Notes: a model not told the origin generated them from the sequence alone. A stretch of DNA of 16,130 nucleotides from Thermoplasmatota archaeon (GCA_023379555.1 JAMCQR010000025.1:1-16130); one strand, 5' to 3'. Shown: positions 1 to 7,911, counted from the first letter of the stretch. Numbers and translations are program-made.

Positions 1-717
1 GCCCTTGCGCTCTCTGGTTTCCCCGGCCTTGCCGGGTTCTTCAGCAAGGATAGCATCATCACCGCGAGCTATGGTGTCTCGATATTTGTATGGGCTCTGC
101 TTGCTATAGGCGGTTTCCTGACGACCCTCTACGCGTTCAGGATGTTCTTCAAGGTTGCCCTCGGGAAGCCGAGAAGCAACGCAGCCGAACATGCCCACGA
201 ATCGAGCTGGATCATGCTGATACCGATTGTTATACTGGCCGCATTCAGCGTCATATTTGGAATATTCCAGCAGGGTTTCTACACGTTCCTCAATCCAGCA
301 TCCGTTGTTGTACCTCTTGGAATCGCTCCCCTCAAACTTATGGACTTCATTCCGGTGATACTCATGCTTCTAGGAATGGGGCTAGCTTACTACGTATGGG
401 GAAGAAATTCGGCAATACCAAAAACGGTTGCAAACGGAGCACAGGATTTCTACCTTCTCGTAAAGAACAAGTTCTACTTGGACGTATTTTTTACGAACGT
501 GATCGCAGAAAGGGGAATACTTGGACTCTCCGCAGTCTCAGATGGATTCGAGAGGAGAGCTATCGGTGGTCTGGTGAATCTTTCGGGTGACGTGTTCGAG
601 AACTCCGGAAAAATTTTGAGGAAGATACAGACCGGTCTGGCCAGGCAATATGCACTCATAATTCTCATAGGACTGATCCTTTCACTATTGCTGCTCAGAA
701 TACTGATGGGGGTGTGA
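1..717 (+). CDS. nuoL: NADH-quinone oxidoreductase (complex I) subunit L, C-terminal part
   Basis: The 5' end lies outside the window; 238 C-terminal residues are present. NuoL is the distal antiporter-like membrane subunit of complex I, coupling quinone reduction to proton transfer. The opening residues (LALSGFPGLAGFFSKDSII) are a hallmark of the NuoL/Mrp-antiporter family, and NKFYLDVFF near residue 157 matches the conserved segment before the long lateral helix. The end, with QTGLARQYAL followed by a hydrophobic run, fits the last membrane helix. The reading frame is open from base 1, so nothing suggests damage. It is followed directly by nuoM in the same operon. Family assignment is secure; which electron donor the complex uses cannot be told, because the peripheral-arm genes are not in the window. 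Confidence 0.95.
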   Translation, partial: ALALSGFPGLAGFFSKDSIITASYGVSIFVWALLAIGGFLTTLYAFRMFFKVALGKPRSNAAEHAHESSWIMLIPIVILAAFSVIFGIFQQGFYTFLNPASVVVPLGIAPLKLMDFIPVILMLLGMGLAYYVWGRNSAIPKTVANGAQDFYLLVKNKFYLDVFFTNVIAERGILGLSAVSDGFERRAIGGLVNLSGDVFENSGKILRKIQTGLARQYALIILIGLILSLLLLRILMGV

Positions 718-719
718 AG

Positions 720-2171
720 ATGATATTCCAACTCAGCTACCTTTTACTTGCGCTTGTACTGATAATGGTTGCATCCATGGTTGCTAGAGGAAAGACTGCG
801 AGATATCTCACAGTTTTGTTCGCAGCACTCGTCTTTGCTTTTGTCATCTCCAACAACATGACCATGACTAACTTCGCTTACGGAACACTATCGATCCTCA
901 CTCTGACTTTCCAGTTGAACTTCGTGAGTTCTGTCCTGCTGTTACTCATATCATTCGTAGGAGTATTCATTCCATTGAGATATGCCAGTTCTCCTGGATT
1001 ATTCGTGCTCCTTCAGTTCCTGCTATTCTCAGTTGTGGGTCTCTTCACCACCCGCGATTTCATAGTCTTCTACATCTTCTGGGAAATGGTGCTGATACCC
1101 TCATTCTTCGTTATTGGAATTTGGGGTGGATCAAACAAGAACTATGCCGCAATGAAGTTCTTCATCTACACCCACATCGGATCCGTTTTCATGCTGCTAG
1201 CAATATTCACGATGTACTTCACCGAGGGTGCGTCCAGCTTCGCAATGTCAACACTGACCGCAGGGATGAACGTGGTTCCTGTCTCCTATCAGGCATTCAT
1301 AATTTTCGGGTTCCTCTTCGCGTTCCTGATAAAACTCCCATCTGCGCCTCTGCATTCCTGGTTGCCTGATGCGTACGTGGAAGCGCCGTCTGAAGGGACG
1401 GTGTTCATTTCGTCACTTCTGTCCAAGATGGGTGCATTTGGACTTTTGGTCATATTTTCACCCATTTTCATGACGTCTTCATTTGCGGGAAATTCTGCCG
1501 TGCCGATTGCACTCATGGCACTAGGGATATTCTCACTGATCTATTCTGCACTAGTTGCACTTTACCAGAAGGATCTCAAGAGGATGATGAGTTACACAAG
1601 CATCGGTCACATGTCCTTCATAACCATCGCTGTCGGAGGGTTCCTCTATCTCAATGGCACAAACCCGCTGGATTCACAGCTTCTCTATTACGGTGCCGTG
1701 TTCCAGTTGATATCACACGGCATAATCATATCAATGATCTTCGCTCTCGTGGATACTCTTGAAAAGACTGCCGGCACGAGGAGCATACCCTCGTTGGGTG
1801 GACTGGCGAGACAGCTTCCTGCACTCTCTTTCCTGATTATCGCTGCGTTCCTTGCATCTGTTGCAATCCCTGGGTTCTCTGGTTTTGTCGGGGAGATTTT
1901 GATTCTGCTGGGGAGTTTTGCCGTACTCAAGTACTATCTCATATTCGTTCTGATAGGGGTTGTGCTGACAGCATCTTACCACGTCTTTGCCCTACAGAAG
2001 ACTGTGTTCGGACCCTACAATGAATTCCTCGGGAACATCAAGGCGAAGAGGGAGGAGCTACTGGTGGAGATACTTCCATTGGCACTGATATTCCTTCTAG
2101 GGATCTACCCGGCACTCATATTCCACACCTTCAACATCCATGTGATACAATTCCTGGGAGGGATACAATGA
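720..2171 (+). CDS. nuoM: NADH-quinone oxidoreductase (complex I) subunit M
   Basis: Proton-translocating antiporter-like subunit of the complex I membrane arm, 483 residues with about 14 hydrophobic helices. Family-defining residues are visible: the helix-5 glutamate in FWEMVLIPSFF (about E122), the K-containing block LIKLPSAPLHSWLPDAYVEAPSEG (about 204-227; K205 and H212), SKMGAFGLL (K236) and the YQKDLKRMMSYTSIGHM segment. I chose ATG 720 because GGGGGTG at 708-714 lies five bases upstream as a good Shine-Dalgarno; an in-frame GTG at 714, overlapping the nuoL stop, is the alternative and would add two residues. The gene end overlaps the nuoN start (ATGA). Membrane protein, co-transcribed with nuoL and nuoN. 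Confidence 0.95.
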   Translation: MIFQLSYLLLALVLIMVASMVARGKTARYLTVLFAALVFAFVISNNMTMTNFAYGTLSILTLTFQLNFVSSVLLLLISFVGVFIPLRYASSPGLFVLLQFLLFSVVGLFTTRDFIVFYIFWEMVLIPSFFVIGIWGGSNKNYAAMKFFIYTHIGSVFMLLAIFTMYFTEGASSFAMSTLTAGMNVVPVSYQAFIIFGFLFAFLIKLPSAPLHSWLPDAYVEAPSEGTVFISSLLSKMGAFGLLVIFSPIFMTSSFAGNSAVPIALMALGIFSLIYSALVALYQKDLKRMMSYTSIGHMSFITIAVGGFLYLNGTNPLDSQLLYYGAVFQLISHGIIISMIFALVDTLEKTAGTRSIPSLGGLARQLPALSFLIIAAFLASVAIPGFSGFVGEILILLGSFAVLKYYLIFVLIGVVLTASYHVFALQKTVFGPYNEFLGNIKAKREELLVEILPLALIFLLGIYPALIFHTFNIHVIQFLGGIQ

Positions 2172-3583
2172 TGTTAGTACTAGGTGATTACAACTACCTC
2201 TGGAACGTGTTCCTGCTGTTTGTAGGGGCATTCGTCGTCCTGTTCGCCAGCATCATCACTGAGAAGAGAACTGTCATGGTGACTCTGGGAGCACTGTTTG
2301 CGGCTGCTTCTTTGATCCTGACTGTGCTTCAATACACTGAAAGTGTCGAGATCCAAGGTACACCAATATTTCTTTCTGGATACACGAAGCTATTCTTCAT
2401 AGCTATCCTGATCCCTGGTATCCTTTCAATAATTGGAATGGGTAAATCTCCATCCACCAAGAAACCTGGCCTGATGATTTTCATATTCCTAATATCGCTG
2501 GGTTTCATGCTTCTGGCAATCTCGTCGTTCGATCTGCTGTTCATATTCGTGGCGTTCGAGGGTGTTTCCATACCGACCTACGTGCTTGCAGCCTATGGAA
2601 AATCTGACAGTGAACTCGAGGCCGCAATTAAGTACTTCATAATTGGAGCGTTTTCGACCGGGATAATCATCTTCGGGATCTCACTCTACTACATATCGAC
2701 AGGAAGTATGTCCCTTGGAGCGGCCCCGGGCTTCCAGAGCGTCTACTTCCTGGCCATGGGACTCCTGATATTTGGATTTGGATTCAAACTTGCAATATTC
2801 CCGTTGCATGGTTGGGCAATCGACACATATACGGGAACTTCAAACCCCGTATCGTCCTACCTTAGCACAAGTTCCAAGATCATGACCCTGATAGTCCTCC
2901 TCAACATCTTCTTCACATCTCCGCTGTTCTATGGCTACCTGAAGATCATATTTGCAATCATTGCGATCCTGACTATGACGTTTGGGAACGTGGTTGCGAT
3001 ATCACAGAACAACGTGAAGAGGATGCTTGCGTATTCATCTATCGCGCAGGCAGGCTATCTTTCAGTCATATTCCTTGTCGCAGGAACTAGCGCAATCAGC
3101 CTTGCGATAATCAGTCTTTTCATGTACGTCCTTGCTTATGGATTCATGAAGGGAGGCTCCTTCCTTGCTATGGACAGCCTTGGTAATTACGACATCGAGA
3201 ACTTCTCGGGCATGTGGAAGAGGAACCCTGCTTTCGCGGTCTCCCTGTCCATTCTTCTGCTCTCACTAGCAGGATTCCCAGGAACGCTTGGATTCATCGG
3301 GAAATATTTCCTTTTCCTATCCGTGCTTTCTACTGGAACTGCACTGGCGTATCTAGTGGTGATCATATCTGTAATCAATTCGGTGGTATCATTCTACTAT
3401 TACGGTAGGGTGATGATGTACATGTTCTGGAGAAACGGTTCAAAGGAAAGGGTTCCCAATAACTACCTCCTCTATGCTTCGGCACTATTCACGGTCCTCT
3501 TTGGTGTACTGTACTTCCTAGTGTTCTCGTACGCCCAGAGCCTGATACCTCACATCACTTCGTTCATTGTGGGAGGGATCTAG
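2168..3583 (+). CDS. nuoN: NADH-quinone oxidoreductase (complex I) subunit N
   Basis: Third antiporter-like subunit of the complex I membrane arm, 471 residues. It keeps the NuoN features: the glutamate in FVAFEGVSIPTYVLAAY (E131), the EAAIKYFIIGAFSTG segment (K155), FKLAIFPLHGWAIDTYTGTSNPVSSYLS (K207, H214), a lysine at about 237, and ISQNNVKRMLAYSSIAQAGY. The helix near SLAGFPGTLGFIGKYFLF is the typical late-helix motif of this family. The start ATG overlaps the nuoM stop by four bases, and GGGAGGG at 2156-2162 is the Shine-Dalgarno; a second ATG follows immediately at 2171. It ends in TAG directly abutting the next start codon, so the operon continues past the complex I subunits. Confidence 0.95.
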   Translation: MMLVLGDYNYLWNVFLLFVGAFVVLFASIITEKRTVMVTLGALFAAASLILTVLQYTESVEIQGTPIFLSGYTKLFFIAILIPGILSIIGMGKSPSTKKPGLMIFIFLISLGFMLLAISSFDLLFIFVAFEGVSIPTYVLAAYGKSDSELEAAIKYFIIGAFSTGIIIFGISLYYISTGSMSLGAAPGFQSVYFLAMGLLIFGFGFKLAIFPLHGWAIDTYTGTSNPVSSYLSTSSKIMTLIVLLNIFFTSPLFYGYLKIIFAIIAILTMTFGNVVAISQNNVKRMLAYSSIAQAGYLSVIFLVAGTSAISLAIISLFMYVLAYGFMKGGSFLAMDSLGNYDIENFSGMWKRNPAFAVSLSILLLSLAGFPGTLGFIGKYFLFLSVLSTGTALAYLVVIISVINSVVSFYYYGRVMMYMFWRNGSKERVPNNYLLYASALFTVLFGVLYFLVFSYAQSLIPHITSFIVGGI

Positions 3584-3883
3584 ATGCTAGAACAGGCATA
3601 CTTCCAGATGTATGAAATGGAAATGATAGGAGGAGAAGTAGGACGTGCCTTCCATTTCCTGGAGAGGGCATCAAAAGGGAAGGGGTTCTACTCAGAGATC
3701 TCATTGGTACTCTTGGAAGCACTCAAGAATAAGTCGGAACCGGAAGAGATCGAACAGAAGATCATGAACATAGAAGGTGAAGAAGGAGAGAAGAAAGCCA
3801 TCTACCTGAGGTTCCTCTACTCGGTGAACAGGTACGATGTCGCGTTCCCTAGGTACGATTCAAAGAGGTGCAACGATAAATGA
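3584..3883 (+). CDS. small hypothetical protein at the tail of the nuo operon
   Basis: I do not recognise this 99-residue protein. It starts on the base after the nuoN stop, and GGGAGGG about seven bases upstream (within the end of nuoN) can serve as Shine-Dalgarno, so it is translated as part of the nuo transcript. The sequence is soluble-looking, rich in Glu and Lys, with predicted helical segments (residues 1-30, GRAFHFLERASKG; and about 35-75) and no membrane helix, cysteine pair or signal peptide. Overlap of its end with the next gene (ATGA) argues that both small genes are real and expressed together. An accessory or assembly role for complex I is suggested only by position. Lower-case possibilities such as a lineage-specific regulator cannot be excluded. 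Confidence 0.75.
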   Translation: MLEQAYFQMYEMEMIGGEVGRAFHFLERASKGKGFYSEISLVLLEALKNKSEPEEIEQKIMNIEGEEGEKKAIYLRFLYSVNRYDVAFPRYDSKRCNDK

Positions 3884-4089
3884 CAGAAGACTACGAGTTC
3901 CTTAGGGAACTTAAAAGGGAGGGGGAGGAAATAATATTCTCGGAGAAAAAGAAGAGAATGACCCTCCTAAGCGAGGAATGGGATACTTCTAAATCCAAAA
4001 CCATGGAAGCTATTTCTCATAAATATGGAATTGACACCAGACAGAAATTTCAGGAGTTCAAGGAAAAGTTCAACATCACTGATTACTGA
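3880..4089 (+). CDS. very small charged hypothetical protein, last gene of the nuo operon
   Basis: Unrecognised 69-residue protein. Its ATG overlaps the preceding stop (ATGA) and GAGGTG at 3865-3870 gives a Shine-Dalgarno nine bases upstream, which supports real translation. The sequence is highly charged (EFLRELKREGEEIIFSEKKK) and probably all helical; there is no membrane segment or metal motif. The C-terminal half (KTMEAISHKYGIDTRQKFQEFKEKFNI) resembles a small helical bundle but I cannot name a family. The 3' end overlaps the 3' end of the convergent zinc-ribbon gene by 14 bp. Function unknown; operon position is the only clue. Confidence 0.7.
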   Translation: MTEDYEFLRELKREGEEIIFSEKKKRMTLLSEEWDTSKSKTMEAISHKYGIDTRQKFQEFKEKFNITDY

Positions 4090-4276
4090 AGGATTCGAGA
4101 GTCCTGATATTCTCGTAAAAGGAAGCCTTCCTGAACGAGCGCATGTTATCTTCCATCCACGAATTGAGATCCGCCTCGTTTCTGAGCCTGATTCTCTTGA
4201 TTTCCCACAAGCAACTGTGACAATAGAGACCTGACACAACAACGGTGCCGCAGATTAAGCAGTGTGAAGAAACCAT
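4076..4276 (-). CDS. small zinc-ribbon protein (hypothetical)
   Basis: A 66-residue protein with two CxxC pairs near the N-terminus (C7, C10 in HCLICG; C19, C22 in YCHSC), the spacing of a compact zinc ribbon, followed by a basic and charged helical tail (WEIKRIRLRNEADLNSW). The cysteine pattern is what separates it from the competing frames here. An A/T-rich TATA-like element at 4299-4309 lies about 28 bp upstream of the ATG and there is no Shine-Dalgarno, as expected for a leaderless transcript. It converges on the nuo operon and overlaps the last gene by 14 bp. Nucleic-acid binding or protein-protein contact is typical of such ribbons, but no specific role can be inferred. Confidence 0.6.
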   Translation of the reverse strand: MVSSHCLICGTVVVSGLYCHSCLWEIKRIRLRNEADLNSWMEDNMRSFRKASFYENIRTLESFSNQ

Positions 4277-4298
4277 TAGAAGGAAAAAGACTGAGCGT

Positions 4299-4309
4299 TA
4301 ATAAATTTT
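4299..4309 (-). promoter_or_regulatory. TATA-like box of the zinc-ribbon gene
   Basis: Read on the minus strand the element is AAAATTTATTA, centred about 28 bp before the ATG at 4276. That spacing puts transcription start at or very near the start codon, consistent with a leaderless message. It is a pattern call only. Confidence 0.4.
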
Positions 4310-4395
4310 GTCCATTGAATTCGAGAATACCTTAGAAAAGTCAAGTGCGTCAGTAACGTAAATTCATTTATTTTGGTTGGATTGAAATCGCAATT

Positions 4396-4953
4396 CTAAT
4401 CTCCCCATCTCTTTATCAATCTGTTTTCTACTCCCACAATATCCATTACTCGCGAGGTCACGAACTTGTAAAGATCATCTAGATTAGAGGGGTTGTGGTA
4501 AAACCCGGGACTTGCTGGAAGAATGTAAGCTCCAGCTTCGGAAAGCGTCAGCAGATTCCTTAGGTGTATCGTGCTTAGTGGCATCTCCCTGAAGACTATC
4601 ACCAATTTTCTTCTCTCCTTGAGTGCGATGGAGGCTGCTCTCGTGATAAGGTTGTCGGATATTCCTGCTGCGATCTTGCTGACTGTGTTCATCGATGCAG
4701 GAGCGATAATCAGGGCATCGAACTTGTGAGAGCCGGATGCTACGGGAGACTCGAAATCCCCCTCTTCATAGAATTCGTCTGCAAAGCCCTTCAATGATTT
4801 CTCGCTGACGTTCCCTTTCAACTCATGCTTTGCTACTTCTAGCGCCCCGTTAGAAAGGATGAGCACCTTCTTGGACGGGAGTTTCTTTAAAATATCTATG
4901 CCGTAAGCTATCCCTGAAGCTCCGGTTATGGCCAAGACATACTCCATGGTCAT
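4396..4953 (-). CDS. ubiX: flavin prenyltransferase UbiX (UbiX/Pad1 family)
   Basis: UbiX joins dimethylallyl phosphate to FMN, making prenylated FMN for UbiD-type decarboxylases. The protein (185 residues) has the flavin-binding start VLAITGASGIAYG, the conserved block APASMNTVSKIAAGISDNLITRAASIALKERRKLVIVFRE (about 104-143) with the arginine/glutamate of the active site, and SPGFYHNP with the conserved tyrosine near 169. Family length is usual. I chose ATG 4953; a TTG three bases upstream and another ATG at 4947 are alternatives, and only a weak AGGT sits upstream. It follows idsA by 13 bp, so the two are almost certainly co-transcribed. The UbiD partner is not in the window. Confidence 0.92.
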   Translation of the reverse strand: MTMEYVLAITGASGIAYGIDILKKLPSKKVLILSNGALEVAKHELKGNVSEKSLKGFADEFYEEGDFESPVASGSHKFDALIIAPASMNTVSKIAAGISDNLITRAASIALKERRKLVIVFREMPLSTIHLRNLLTLSEAGAYILPASPGFYHNPSNLDDLYKFVTSRVMDIVGVENRLIKRWGD

Positions 4954-4966
4954 CAATAGATAGAAC

Positions 4967-5866
4967 CTATAGATATTTTCTTAAGTCCTCTTCGTCAAAA
5001 TATGCAGCTATGATTTTCTTTATGTAGTTTATCTTCTCGAATTCAGATAGCTCCTGTATTGCATCCCTCACGTTTTTGGAGATAATCTGTATCGACTTCT
5101 CAATTGCTTCTTTCTTTCCGAGTCCACTGTATTCGAAAACAGAAACAATGTTTGGTCTGTTAAATTTCTTATCGTCGTTACCAGGTCTCTTCCCGAGCTC
5201 GAAGGAACCCACTGAATTGATTACGTCATCTCTGACCTGGAATGCCACTCCAAGAAGTTCTCCTGCCTTGGAGAGCCTACCAATAATACCTTCTCCCAAC
5301 TTCTCGGTGACTGCAGCTATGCTTATGGATGTGGAGATTAGAGACGCGGTCTTCTTCGTGGCTATATCCATATAGGTTTCGAGATTCATGTCAAAGTTTC
5401 TTCTCTGAGTACAGAAATCCATAGATTCCCCATCGCACATGAGGAAGGCTGCCTCTGCAATCTTCTTAACCACATTTTCACCATAAGCTGACGATAGCGC
5501 GACCGCCCTTGCGATCAACGCATCACCTGCCAGGATCGCGTTTTCGATCCCATATTTATTGTGAACTGTCTCTATTCCCCGCCTCATCTCATCCTTGTCA
5601 ATTATGTCGTCGTGTATTAGGGAAGAAATGTGGAGATATTCTATTGCTATTGCAAGGTCAACGAATTTCATTGAATTAAGTCCGACTGATTCTGCACCCA
5701 CGAACACAAGTGTAGGTCGAAGAAGCTTCCCATTTACATTCAGAAGATGGAAAGTTGACTTTTCGAGATTTGGACTGGAGAATTTCCAGTGGAACTTCCC
5801 ATTCAGGTCGTTCTTAACCTCCTGAAGCGCGACCATGGAATTTTCGCTAATGTGAAGCATATTCAT
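4967..5866 (-). CDS. idsA: polyprenyl diphosphate synthase (geranylgeranyl-type, IdsA family)
   Basis: Trans-prenyltransferase that elongates allylic diphosphates with isopentenyl diphosphate, supplying chains for archaeal lipids or quinone tails. In 299 residues I see the substrate-binding GKLLRP (46-51), the first aspartate-rich motif HDDIIDKDEMRRG (D86, D87, D90), K172-T173 and the second motif VRDDVIN (213-217, with Asn in place of the usual last Asp), followed by GKRPGNDDKKFNRPN. The residue five before the first motif is Ser81, small where some short-chain enzymes have an aromatic residue, so product length could be C20 or longer. The start ATG at 5866 is preceded by a TATA-like element about 30 bp upstream and no Shine-Dalgarno. 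First gene of an idsA-ubiX operon. Confidence 0.93.
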   Translation of the reverse strand: MNMLHISENSMVALQEVKNDLNGKFHWKFSSPNLEKSTFHLLNVNGKLLRPTLVFVGAESVGLNSMKFVDLAIAIEYLHISSLIHDDIIDKDEMRRGIETVHNKYGIENAILAGDALIARAVALSSAYGENVVKKIAEAAFLMCDGESMDFCTQRRNFDMNLETYMDIATKKTASLISTSISIAAVTEKLGEGIIGRLSKAGELLGVAFQVRDDVINSVGSFELGKRPGNDDKKFNRPNIVSVFEYSGLGKKEAIEKSIQIISKNVRDAIQELSEFEKINYIKKIIAAYFDEEDLRKYL

Positions 5867-5890
5867 AGGTATTACATTATCACAACAAAA

Positions 5891-5902
5891 TAGTTAAATA
5901 TT
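5891..5902. promoter_or_regulatory. shared divergent TATA element, idsA / GNAT
   Basis: The A/T-rich core (TAGTTAAATATT) lies midway between the two start codons: its centre is about 31 bp from the idsA ATG on one side and 31 bp from the GNAT ATG at 5928 on the other. No second TATA-like sequence is evident in this 61-bp gap, so one element probably serves both strands, with nearly leaderless messages. Confidence 0.5.
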
Positions 5903-5927
5903 GTCAGATTAGGTGCTTGAAGAATTG

Positions 5928-6722
5928 ATGGCATTAGAGGTCAAGAAACTCGAAGGATGGTTTGAAAAACAGAAGTTGATGAAGATCCTAAAGAATGACT
6001 ATGACAACTTCTATATGCTTTTTGACCTTGACAACTTCAATTTTCTTCTTGGGAATAGCTCTTTTCTATACGCTAAGGACGGAGGGGAGATAACTGGTAT
6101 ACTCCTGAATTATTATCACTCTACAGGAATAAAAGATATTTGGTTGTATGGAGATAACGAGTCCACAGAGCACCTCCTCAAGTACGTGGACAAGAGCACA
6201 TCGGTGATACATGTCAGGAACAATGAGAATGCCCACATATTCAACGATGCCCCGAATGTATACAGGGAGTACTGCATGATCAACGAGAGACCTTCCGGCA
6301 AACACGACGAGAATGTGAGACTTCTGACGCAGGACAAATACACCCAATATGCAAAAATGATATCCCAGTGGGACAACACAAGATTCAAGACCATGGAACT
6401 CGATGAATTCAGGAATCTGTTGAACTACAGCACCATATTCGGTTATTTTGCTGACGGCAATCTTGTCAGCGCAGCTACACTCGGCGCGATCTGGAAAGAC
6501 TGGTTCGTGATTTCATCAGTTTTCACCGATCCCGCAAGCAGAAATAGGGGATACGTACAAAAGTTGATGTCCTCTATGCTGGACCATTATAGCAACCTAG
6601 ACAAAGCCATATTGTTCGTAAACAAGGAAAACGCACCTGCGGTCAAGGCTTACTCCAATCTCGGTTTCAAGATATATTCTGAAGACCTCTGGGTCGACTA
6701 TGGTACAGGACTGGTCCCCTAA
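5928..6722 (+). CDS. GNAT-family N-acetyltransferase (FR47-like)
   Basis: Predicted acetyl-CoA-dependent acyltransferase of 264 residues; substrate unknown. The C-terminal half (from about residue 120) carries the GNAT core: a strand VISSVFTDPASRN, the acetyl-CoA pyrophosphate loop around RNRGYVQKL, then LFVNKENAPAVKAYSNLGFKIY, the usual Asn and the YxxLGF end. The N-terminal 110 residues do not show a motif I can name and may be a degenerate second GNAT fold, as in two-domain members. I prefer ATG 5928 because the TATA-like core sits about 31 bp upstream; a GTG at 5913 would be only about 16 bp from it. Stand-alone gene, divergent from idsA; its end overlaps the convergent zinc protein by four bases. 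Confidence 0.8.
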   Translation: MALEVKKLEGWFEKQKLMKILKNDYDNFYMLFDLDNFNFLLGNSSFLYAKDGGEITGILLNYYHSTGIKDIWLYGDNESTEHLLKYVDKSTSVIHVRNNENAHIFNDAPNVYREYCMINERPSGKHDENVRLLTQDKYTQYAKMISQWDNTRFKTMELDEFRNLLNYSTIFGYFADGNLVSAATLGAIWKDWFVISSVFTDPASRNRGYVQKLMSSMLDHYSNLDKAILFVNKENAPAVKAYSNLGFKIYSEDLWVDYGTGLVP

Positions 6723-7009
6723 CTCTTTACCCGAAATTCTGTTATTACTCCATCCTCGTGTCTGAAGAAGTATTCGACCCTATTGTCTCCGCTCGTAGCA
6801 ACACAATCCCTCCCCTTTGAGTAGTTGCCTTCTATCGATACTGAATCTATCTTTTTCCATCCCGTCTCTTTCTTGACTCTATTCACCATGTTCTCAAATG
6901 CGTCAGCACATATGGAACAGCAGAAAAAAGTGTTCTCCCCCTCTATTTCTCTCCAGTAATCTCCCCATGTGCCATCACACAGGGCACAACCCTCATAATT
7001 TCTCTTCAT
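6719..7009 (-). CDS. small zinc-binding protein, probably Ta0938-like
   Basis: A 96-residue protein with a CxxC at positions 8-11 (CALC) and a second cysteine cluster, CCSIC, at 30-34, framing TWGDYWREIEGENTFF. This is the look of a treble-clef/TRASH-like zinc site. The arrangement recalls Ta0938, a small zinc protein of Thermoplasma acidophilum, but that link is from memory and not verified. The C-terminal half (KKIDSVSIEGNYSKGRD...VEYFFRHEDGVITEFRVKS) looks like a beta-rich second part. The start overlaps the end of the upstream gene by 17 bp, so translation is probably coupled. The function is unknown; pairing with a probable diiron protein is the main clue. Confidence 0.7.
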   Translation of the reverse strand: MKRNYEGCALCDGTWGDYWREIEGENTFFCCSICADAFENMVNRVKKETGWKKIDSVSIEGNYSKGRDCVATSGDNRVEYFFRHEDGVITEFRVKS

Positions 7010-7889
7010 ACATCTTACCTCTTTCGTGCCTAGCCTCTAAATAGCCATAGAAGAAATCCATGGATCGCAAGAAATACGATTGAACTTCCCTTTCCATTTT
7101 TAGCAGCCTAGCGTATTTTTCGATCAATTTCAAGGCATCACCCGAATGATACTGGTCTGCCTCGTAACCAGCCTTCAGAAATTGAACTGCTTCCTTGGTG
7201 ATCCCATCGTTCAGTATCTCAGGTTTGAAATACGCATACTTTGCCCCATAATCCTTTACATTTTTGTCCGCGATGAGTTCCAGGGAGTGGATGGATACCA
7301 TGGCATCGAGCCAGTGTTCCGAGCTACAGACATGGTCCCAGTATCTCAATGCCCTGACCGTCTTTTCCAGTGGAACAGAACTAATCACTTCAACCTTTTT
7401 CAAACCCACCGATTCTCCCATTTGCAAGAGCAGATCGACGTGAGCTGGTTGACCGTCCTTACCAAAGTATTCTTCTGAAATGTTGTCGAACTCATACTTC
7501 TGTATTTCTGAAAAATCCGTCCTTCCAAGGATGTAGGCACAAGATTTCACCCACTGTTTGAGGAAGTGGTAATGTTCAGTAACGTATCCCATGATGGTAT
7601 ACTCTGAAGGCTGTTGCATGTCAATCACGAAGACGTTTGGATCATCATTGAAAAATCTTGCAACGAACCGTTTCTTAATCCACATCGCAAGACCCTCTTT
7701 AGAGAAGTCATAGAATTCGGTGAACTTATCATTGAGAGCGTACTGCTGCATTTTGGTCTTGGAAATATTCCTGTTCAGCCACATTATATGGGTAGGATCA
7801 CTTGACAGCGCTATTGAGTAGAAGTGAGATGATATTGTAGAGATTTCGTCATCGAGGAATTTCTCTCCACATACGGGACACAAGTTCAT
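6993..7889 (-). CDS. heme-oxygenase-fold, probable diiron protein (TenA/PqqC-like)
   Basis: About 298 residues. The segment EHYHFLKQWVKSCAYILGR (about 105-123) followed by EEYFG (139-143), QPAHVDLLLQMGESVGL (147-162), IHSLELIA (200-207) and YEADQYHSGDALKLIEKY (242-259) matches the helix pattern of heme-oxygenase-like diiron oxidases and TenA/PqqC relatives; E139 or E140, H150, E204, D245 and H248 are candidate metal ligands. An N-terminal LCPVCG pair is extra and may bind zinc. I start at ATG 7889, not further upstream, because an upstream extension would run antisense through the tRNA-Leu, while a TATA-like element (7912-7922) sits 28 bp before this ATG. Reaction and substrate are unknown; thiamin salvage is not supported. 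Confidence 0.72.
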   Translation of the reverse strand: MNLCPVCGEKFLDDEISTISSHFYSIALSSDPTHIMWLNRNISKTKMQQYALNDKFTEFYDFSKEGLAMWIKKRFVARFFNDDPNVFVIDMQQPSEYTIMGYVTEHYHFLKQWVKSCAYILGRTDFSEIQKYEFDNISEEYFGKDGQPAHVDLLLQMGESVGLKKVEVISSVPLEKTVRALRYWDHVCSSEHWLDAMVSIHSLELIADKNVKDYGAKYAYFKPEILNDGITKEAVQFLKAGYEADQYHSGDALKLIEKYARLLKMEREVQSYFLRSMDFFYGYLEARHERGKMYEEKL

Positions 7890-7911
7890 TAATATTTCAA
7901 CTGAACTGGAA

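Noticed and set aside
3967..4242. Frames of 91 codons (minus) and 69 codons (plus, 4025-4234) around the nuo operon end
   Set aside because: They overlap the better-supported 69-residue tail gene and the zinc-ribbon gene; neither has a Shine-Dalgarno or a meaningful composition.
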